A stretch of 64,000 nucleotides of DNA. Origin: Quisquiliibacterium transsilvanicum (GTDB taxonomy: Bacteria; Pseudomonadota; Gammaproteobacteria; Burkholderiales; Burkholderiaceae_E). Numbering within the stretch: position 1 is the stretch's first letter; each line of letters opens with the position of its first letter. Both the position numbers and the translations under genes were made by a program. The stretch lies in NCBI RefSeq assembly GCF_014202215.1, contig NZ_JACHGB010000002.1, positions 186,001 through 250,000 of the forward strand, in the 5' to 3' direction. Below are positions 59,150 to 64,000 of the stretch, in pieces. Under the pieces are notes generated by a model, which had not been told where the DNA came from, ran no database searches, and saw nothing but the letters and a program-made list of their open reading frames with translations.

Positions 59150-62100
59150 ATGGATCGTGCGCATCTCGCCCGCTGGAGTCTCGGGCTCCCCGACGACCGG
59201 TTTCCGCTGGCGCTGGCGGCGCTCGGTGCGCTTGCGGCGGTCGAACCGCGGCGGCTGGGAGCGGCCTGGGCCGATGGCGTGTGGCGGGTCGATGCGCTGG
59301 CCGCGGTGCTCGCCGGCGCGACCGAGCGGCCGTCAGGCTTGCTGCGCTGGATGCTGCCGACGGTGCCGCCGCCGTTTGGTGCGGTCCTGCCCGGTGCGGT
59401 CCCGCCGTATGCGCCGCGGTTCGATGCGCCGCGGCTGATCGTCGCGCCCTCGGACGCCGGTGCCTGGCTGGCGGTGGATGCGCCAGACGCAGCTTCGCTG
59501 GCGCAGGCCTGGCAGGACTTCGTGGTCGGATTTCCGGCGATGGATCGCTGGACGCCGGCTGGTCCGCGGCTGGCGCTGGCCACGCCTGCACAGGATCTGC
59601 CGCAGGCGATGGGCCTGGCGCGCCTGCTGCTGCGATCCGAGGTGCGGGCCACGGGCGTCTTCCTGGACGAGGCCTTCGATGCCGACGGGCGAATCGACTG
59701 GCGCTGGCCTTTCAGCATTGCCACGCTGCCGGGCGATCCGCTCGCGGCGTCGATGGCCGCGATGCAGGCAAGGTTGCCCACCGACTCCTGGCCCTTCCGC
59801 TACCGGGTGATTGGCCGGGACGCGGCGCGCTCCGAGGTGCTGGTGGTCGGCGCATCCGTCGACCGGGCACTGGCCCAGGTGCTGGACAGCGAGTTGCGGC
59901 TGAGCTGCTGCCTGGTGGTGGTCGCGGGCATGGGCGCGGAGTCGCCGGTCTCGGCGCTGCCGCTGCTGCGCGCGCTGGCGGCGCGCGTGTCGGCCGAGGG
60001 CGTGGCCGTGGTGGAGCCTGGCGACTCGGCTGAAAGCTTTGTCGGGCGCCTGAACGAGTCCGCCTATGGCCTGTCGCACAACCGGCCGCTGGACGTGGCG
60101 CTGGCCGGCGGCTTCGGCGACCGGCTGCTGCTGATGATGGGGCGCGATCTGCTCGATGTCAGCCGTCTCGACGCGTCGATGGAACGCGCGGCCGACCGCT
60201 TGCGCGGCCTGCCCAGGGACCGGGAACTGCAGTTGTCCGGGCGTGCGCTGCAGCGCCTGCGCCTGCCCGAGCAGCGGATGCGGCCGTCACCGCCGCTGCC
60301 CCCGCTACCGCCGTCCGCAAGCTTCCCCGTCGAGGCCGAGCCCGAGCCTCAGGACGAGGCCATGGCCGACGAGCCCCAGGCCATGGCCGCTCCCGAGGAC
60401 CTCGCCGATGCGATCGATGCCTCGCGAAGCGATTACGGCTTCGACCATGAGAGCGGCGAGGCCTCGGCGCTCTCGGAGCTGAGCCGGCGCCTCGAGCGCG
60501 AGGAAATCGAGGCGCGCCGGCGCCTGGCGACGCCGCGCCACATCCAGCAGCGCAGCTTCAGGCAGGAGCCCGAGGGTCCGGCGGAGGAGCGCGTGGGCTA
60601 CGCGCTCGGCGAGCCGGTGCTGCTGCGGGTCCACATCGGTCCGCTGCGCGAGGACAGCATCGCCGCGCCGACCGCCTTCCCGGAGGAGCGCCTGCCGCCG
60701 GACGAGGACGTCCATCGCCTGCTGGTGGTCTTCCATGAGCCCCGGCAGTTCGACCAGCCGATGCTGGGCGAGATCGAGCTGCCGCGCGCCGGGGACAGCA
60801 GTGCGGCCGACTTCGTCTTCACGCCGCGCGCCGCGGGGGCCTTCGAGGGACGGATCACGGTGCTGCACCGGGGGCGGGTGCTGCAGACGGTGCTGTTGCA
60901 CACGCAGGTCTACGCGTCCTCATGGGCGCGGCCCGCCGCGGGGCTGGGCATCCGCCTGGCCGACCTCGCCGAGGTGCGGCACGACTGGTCGGACCTCGCC
61001 AAGCGCCGCCGCTTCGACCTGGCGGTGGTCCACAACCATTCGGGCGACGGGCAGTCCAACCTGACTGCGGTGGCCGGTGCAAGGGCCTGGGCCACGCGGC
61101 TCGACGGCATCGAGCAGCCGGTGCGCCGGCTCAACGATCTGCTCTCGGGCGTGGCGTACAGCGTGCTCGATCATGGCGACGGGCTGGACCAGGGCGAGAA
61201 CCCGAAACTGCTGGTGGCGCTGGCGCGGGTGGGCTCCAACCTGTACGCGCTGCTCTACCGCGACCAGCTCAGCCAGCTGGCCAGCGAAGGCTTCGACGTC
61301 GGCGACGAGAAGGTGACCCACGTGCAGGTGGTGAGCGCCCGCGCCGACGCGGTGGTGCCGCTGGAGTTCCTCTACGACTACAACGCGCCGGACCCGGACG
61401 CCACGGTCTGTCCGCAGCACCGGCAGGCGCTCCAGGAGGGGCGCTGCCCGGCCGATTGCGCGCGGCGCGGCCAGCCGCGGCGGCACGTCTGCCCGATGGG
61501 CTTCTGGGGCCTGAAGAAGGTGATCGAGCGCCATCTCTTCGATCCGAAGGCCATGCAGGCGGCGCCCGCCGGCGCGGAGCTGCTGGTGCGGGTGGAGGCC
61601 GTGGAGGGCCGCGATCGTCTCGACCTGCGCTCGGCGGCGCTGCTGGGCCACAGCACCGAGGTGAAGGCGGACGAGGTGGCGCCGCTGGTCACGAGGCTGC
61701 TGCGCGAGCTGCCGCGAGGGGTGGCGCTGGTCAAGGACTGGGGCGAATGGATGACGGCGGTCGGGCAGAAGAAACCCGCGCTGCTGGTGGCCTTCCCGCA
61801 CAACGAGGGCAAGGAGGAGGGCATGCTGCTGGAAATCGGCGGGGGCAAGCTCTACACGCTCGACCTTCCGGACGGCTACGTGCGTGCGGACACGAGCGCA
61901 ACTCCGGTGGTCTTCCTGCTGGGCTGCGACGTGGCCGGCACCGCGCAGGACTTCTCCAGCCACGTGGGCCACTTCCGCCGGGCCGGCGCGGCGGTGGTGG
62001 TGTCGACCATTGCAACGGTCTTCGGGCCGCATGCGGTGCGGGTGGGGGAGGTGATCCTGCAAGGGCTGCTGGAGGCGGCCGCGGGCGCGGCGGCCGGTGC

Positions 62101-62242
62101 CGGCGCGGCGTCGCCTGGCGCCGAGCCGCCCGTCGCGCGCATCGGCGAGGCGCTTCGCGATGCCCGCCGGGCGGCCCTGCTGGAGAGTCTGCCGATGGCG
62201 ATGTGCGTGGTGGCCTTCGGGGACGCAGACTGGCGGCTTTGA
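59150..62242 (+). CDS. Large CHAT-domain (caspase-like) protein
   Basis: A 1030-residue soluble protein. The N-terminal ~380 residues are unassigned (GLPDDRFPLALAALGALAAV; RLLMMMGRDLLDVSRLDASM-like segments). An acidic linker (~395-450) is followed by a beta-rich domain (YALGEPVLLRVHIGPLREDS, VFTPRAAGAFEGRITVLHRG). The C-terminal ~430 residues form a CHAT peptidase: H884 in LLVAFPHNEGKEEG and C926 in VVFLLGCDVAGTAQDFSSHV, with a Cys-rich CPQHRQALQEGRCPADCAR insertion near 765. GGAGG precedes ATG 59150. It is followed by an MBL-fold gene after 43 bases. Role inferred as a defence effector or processing protease. Confidence 0.8.
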   Translation: MDRAHLARWSLGLPDDRFPLALAALGALAAVEPRRLGAAWADGVWRVDALAAVLAGATERPSGLLRWMLPTVPPPFGAVLPGAVPPYAPRFDAPRLIVAPSDAGAWLAVDAPDAASLAQAWQDFVVGFPAMDRWTPAGPRLALATPAQDLPQAMGLARLLLRSEVRATGVFLDEAFDADGRIDWRWPFSIATLPGDPLAASMAAMQARLPTDSWPFRYRVIGRDAARSEVLVVGASVDRALAQVLDSELRLSCCLVVVAGMGAESPVSALPLLRALAARVSAEGVAVVEPGDSAESFVGRLNESAYGLSHNRPLDVALAGGFGDRLLLMMGRDLLDVSRLDASMERAADRLRGLPRDRELQLSGRALQRLRLPEQRMRPSPPLPPLPPSASFPVEAEPEPQDEAMADEPQAMAAPEDLADAIDASRSDYGFDHESGEASALSELSRRLEREEIEARRRLATPRHIQQRSFRQEPEGPAEERVGYALGEPVLLRVHIGPLREDSIAAPTAFPEERLPPDEDVHRLLVVFHEPRQFDQPMLGEIELPRAGDSSAADFVFTPRAAGAFEGRITVLHRGRVLQTVLLHTQVYASSWARPAAGLGIRLADLAEVRHDWSDLAKRRRFDLAVVHNHSGDGQSNLTAVAGARAWATRLDGIEQPVRRLNDLLSGVAYSVLDHGDGLDQGENPKLLVALARVGSNLYALLYRDQLSQLASEGFDVGDEKVTHVQVVSARADAVVPLEFLYDYNAPDPDATVCPQHRQALQEGRCPADCARRGQPRRHVCPMGFWGLKKVIERHLFDPKAMQAAPAGAELLVRVEAVEGRDRLDLRSAALLGHSTEVKADEVAPLVTRLLRELPRGVALVKDWGEWMTAVGQKKPALLVAFPHNEGKEEGMLLEIGGGKLYTLDLPDGYVRADTSATPVVFLLGCDVAGTAQDFSSHVGHFRRAGAAVVVSTIATVFGPHAVRVGEVILQGLLEAAAGAAAGAGAASPGAEPPVARIGEALRDARRAALLESLPMAMCVVAFGDADWRL

Positions 62243-62285
62243 TCGACGCGCGCGGGCGGATCCGGGCGCAGCGCAGGGAGGAAAC

Positions 62286-63395
62286 ATGGCCGGCGAGTTC
62301 TTTCACATCGAGATGCTGCCCGCGCTGCACGGCGACTGCCTGGTGGTGGAGTACGGCGACGAGCGCCGCACCCGGCGCATGCTGATCGACGGCGGCCCCA
62401 TCGGCGCCTTCCGCGCGCTGCAGGCGCGGGTCGACGCGCTGCCGGCGGGGGATCGGAACTTCGAGCTGGTGGTGCTCAGCCACGTGGACACCGACCACGT
62501 CGACGGGATCATCCGCCTGTTCGCGCAGCCAAGGCCCTGGCCTTTCGTGGTGCGCGACGTCTGGTTCAACGGCTGGCGGCACCTGGAGCAGGCGCACGGT
62601 CTGCTGGGCGGCAAGCAGGGCGAGTACTTCAGCGCGCTGCTGGCGCGGCGGCTGGATCCGGGCAGCTGGAACGGCGCCTTCGGCGGCGGCCCGGTGGTGG
62701 TTCCCGCCGAGGGCGAGCTGCCCGAGCGCACGCTGGCCGGTCAGTTGAAGCTGACCCTGCTGTCGCCCTCGCCCCAGAAGCTGGAGCGCATGCGCAAGGC
62801 CTGGCGCAAGGATCTCGGCGACGCGATCGAGCCCGGCGACCTGGACGCTGCCTGGGAACTGCTGGCCGGGCGCAAGCAGTACCTGCCGGGCCAGGGGCTG
62901 CTGGGCACCACTCCCGAACTGGATGCATTGCTGGAGAAGCAGGGGCGGCCGGACAACGCAGCGGCCAACGGCTCGAGCATTGCCTTCCTGGCGGAATTCG
63001 CCGGCCGCAGCTGTCTGTTCCTGGCCGATGCGCATCCGGACCTGGTCTGCGCTTCGCTGTCACGCCTGCTGCGGGCCCGCGGGCTGGAGCGCCTGGTGGT
63101 CGATGCGGTGAAGCTGTCGCATCACGGCAGCCGGGGCAACGTCACCGACGAGCTGCTGGCGCTGGTGGAGAGCCCGCGCTTCCTGTTCAGCACCAACGGC
63201 GCGCAGTTCGGCCACCCGGACCGCGAAGCGGTGCAGCGGGTGATCGGGCGCACCACGCAGCTGCGCCCGAAGTTGTACTTCAACTACGAGAGCGATCAGA
63301 ACCGGGAGTGGGCCGAGAAGCGGTTGCAGGAGGAGTTGCAATACGACGCGGTGTATCGGCCCGACGATGCGGCGTCGCTGGTGGTGAAGCTGTAG
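62286..63395 (+). CDS. Metallo-beta-lactamase-fold hydrolase (ComEC/Rec2-like)
   Basis: A 369-residue MBL-fold protein: LPALHGDCLVVEYGDERRTR, metal site LSHVDTDHVDGIIRLF (H66-x-D68-x-D70-H71), LADAHPDLVCASLSRLL and VKLSHHGSRGNVTDELLALV (H279-H280). This resembles the MBL domain of ComEC-like nucleases and many defence-island hydrolases. RBS GGAGG precedes ATG 62286. It is the downstream partner of the CHAT protein. Nuclease activity is likely but not proven by sequence. Confidence 0.9.
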   Translation: MAGEFFHIEMLPALHGDCLVVEYGDERRTRRMLIDGGPIGAFRALQARVDALPAGDRNFELVVLSHVDTDHVDGIIRLFAQPRPWPFVVRDVWFNGWRHLEQAHGLLGGKQGEYFSALLARRLDPGSWNGAFGGGPVVVPAEGELPERTLAGQLKLTLLSPSPQKLERMRKAWRKDLGDAIEPGDLDAAWELLAGRKQYLPGQGLLGTTPELDALLEKQGRPDNAAANGSSIAFLAEFAGRSCLFLADAHPDLVCASLSRLLRARGLERLVVDAVKLSHHGSRGNVTDELLALVESPRFLFSTNGAQFGHPDREAVQRVIGRTTQLRPKLYFNYESDQNREWAEKRLQEELQYDAVYRPDDAASLVVKL

Positions 63396-63417
63396 CGCCC
63401 TGCGTATTCCCTCATCG

Positions 63418-63648
63418 AGGAGATCATCAGTCGTCAACCTCAGGGCCTACCTGGCGCCGGTGCCGGTATTCTTCGCGTCCTTCGACATCGGGTCGCTGCT
63501 GTCGAACGGCATCTCGAACGGACCGACCCAGTATCTCGTTCGCATGCAGGTGGCGCCGGAGGATCTCACGGTGCCCGAGCCGGGCACGGTCGGGCTTCTT
63601 GCGCTCGGCGCCGCCGGCCTGGTTGCGTCGCGTCGGCGCAGGCGGTGA
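63418..63648 (+). pseudogene. PEP-CTERM protein, 3' fragment
   Basis: The frame ends with LTVPEPGTVGLLALGAAGLV-ASRRRRR, a complete PEP-CTERM sorting signal (VPEP motif, membrane helix, Arg tail) read by exosortase. Before it is only a ~45-residue piece (VPVFFASFDIGSLLSNGISN) and no signal peptide or convincing start, so it is most likely the end of a larger secreted protein whose front was lost. Confidence 0.6.
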
Positions 63649-63652
63649 GCCT

Positions 63653-64000
63653 TCACCCCGGCCGGGCTCCCGGCCGGGTGATCACCATTGAGCACAGCGC
63701 GGCGGTCAGCAGTGCCAGCCCGATCTGCAGCCCATAGACCATGCCGAAATCTGCGCGCTGCACGGTGTCGTGCCCGAGCAGAAGCACGATGATCGCGACG
63801 CCGATGACCGAGCCGATCTGGCGGGTCGCCTGGTTGACGGCGCTGCCCACCGCATAGTGCTGCGCCGGCAGCCTGCTGACCGCGGCGGCCGACAGCGATG
63901 GCAGCACCAGGCCCACGCTGACCCCGCTCATCATCAGGCCGGGCAGCCAGTGCAGCAGGTACGAAGGCTCGTTGCCCGGGATGACCATGAACCAGAGTGC
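63653..64000 (-). CDS. MFS transporter (DHA2-like), C-terminal part
   Basis: The last ~115 residues of a membrane transporter that begins beyond the right edge. NEPSYLLHWLPGLMMSGVSV-GLVLPSLSAAAVSRLPAQHY and AVGSAVNQATRQIGSVIGVA-IIVLLLG are typical of the last helices of DHA2 (EmrB/QacA-type) drug exporters. The frame is open to the window edge. Substrate unknown. Confidence 0.85.
   Translation of the reverse strand, partial: ALWFMVIPGNEPSYLLHWLPGLMMSGVSVGLVLPSLSAAAVSRLPAQHYAVGSAVNQATRQIGSVIGVAIIVLLLGHDTVQRADFGMVYGLQIGLALLTAALCSMVITRPGARPG

Overview
The window is GC-rich throughout and reads as the chromosome of a betaproteobacterium, most likely Burkholderiales. The support is the rpmB-rpmG-radC and fkpB-ispH neighbourhood, ilvD, the NrtR-type regulator and the PEP-CTERM tail; the genus cannot be told from sequence alone. 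Housekeeping genes lie at 1-4.7 kb, 5.5-7.5 kb, 13.5-19.5 kb, 40.2-41.6 kb and 53.8-59 kb. Accessory DNA fills most of the rest.

Layout. 1-4.7 kb: MscS-type channel (partial), L33, L28, RadC (all minus), then an overlapping fkpB-ispH-M23 peptidase operon. 4.7-13.4 kb: toxin-antitoxin genes (VapBC, ParDE, MazEF, orphan antitoxins) mixed with a glutaredoxin-like gene, an RhlE-type helicase, a TM2 protein, a Fic protein and a DUF6880-like protein. 13.5-19.5 kb: a small monooxygenase, a Nudix hydrolase, a CoaE fused to a gamma-carbonic-anhydrase-like domain, and a 1140-residue single-chain acyl-CoA carboxylase. 19.5-21.1 kb: two AT-richer single-gene units separated and followed by attC-like sites, which look like integron cassettes without an integrase. 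21.2-35.2 kb: a BREX phage-defence operon brxE-brxA-brxB-brxC-pglX (split in two)-pglZ-brxL. 35.3-37.15 kb: a convergent retron with an RT-TOPRIM protein and an msr-msd RNA resembling retron Ec67/Eco2. 37.2-40 kb: a methyltransferase with a broken nuclease-like partner, then a TumE/TumA module. 41.7-47.3 kb: a dense run of toxin-antitoxin remnants in which HigB-, ParE- and TumE-like toxins are broken while their antitoxins stay open, plus an AbiE system and an intact RelE/ParE pair. 47.4-52.9 kb: a strong promoter behind two 16-bp tandem repeats, a riboswitch-like leader, a small ORF and an overlapping operon of MoxR ATPase, unknown protein, zincin+VWA protein and a divergent S-adenosylmethionine synthetase. 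53.1-53.7 kb: BrnT with an XRE antitoxin. 53.8-59 kb: UspA, IlvD, a TetR remnant, a SulP transporter. 59.1-63.4 kb: a CHAT-protease / metallo-beta-lactamase two-gene operon. The window ends with a PEP-CTERM fragment and part of an MFS transporter.

How they fit together. BREX, retron, the methyltransferase/nuclease remnant, AbiE, Fic and at least ten toxin-antitoxin loci make this a composite defence island whose pieces have been duplicated and eroded. The two loci most likely to be undescribed systems are the leader-RNA-controlled MoxR/VWA/SAM-synthetase operon and the CHAT-MBL pair. Functions proposed for them rest on motifs and gene order only.
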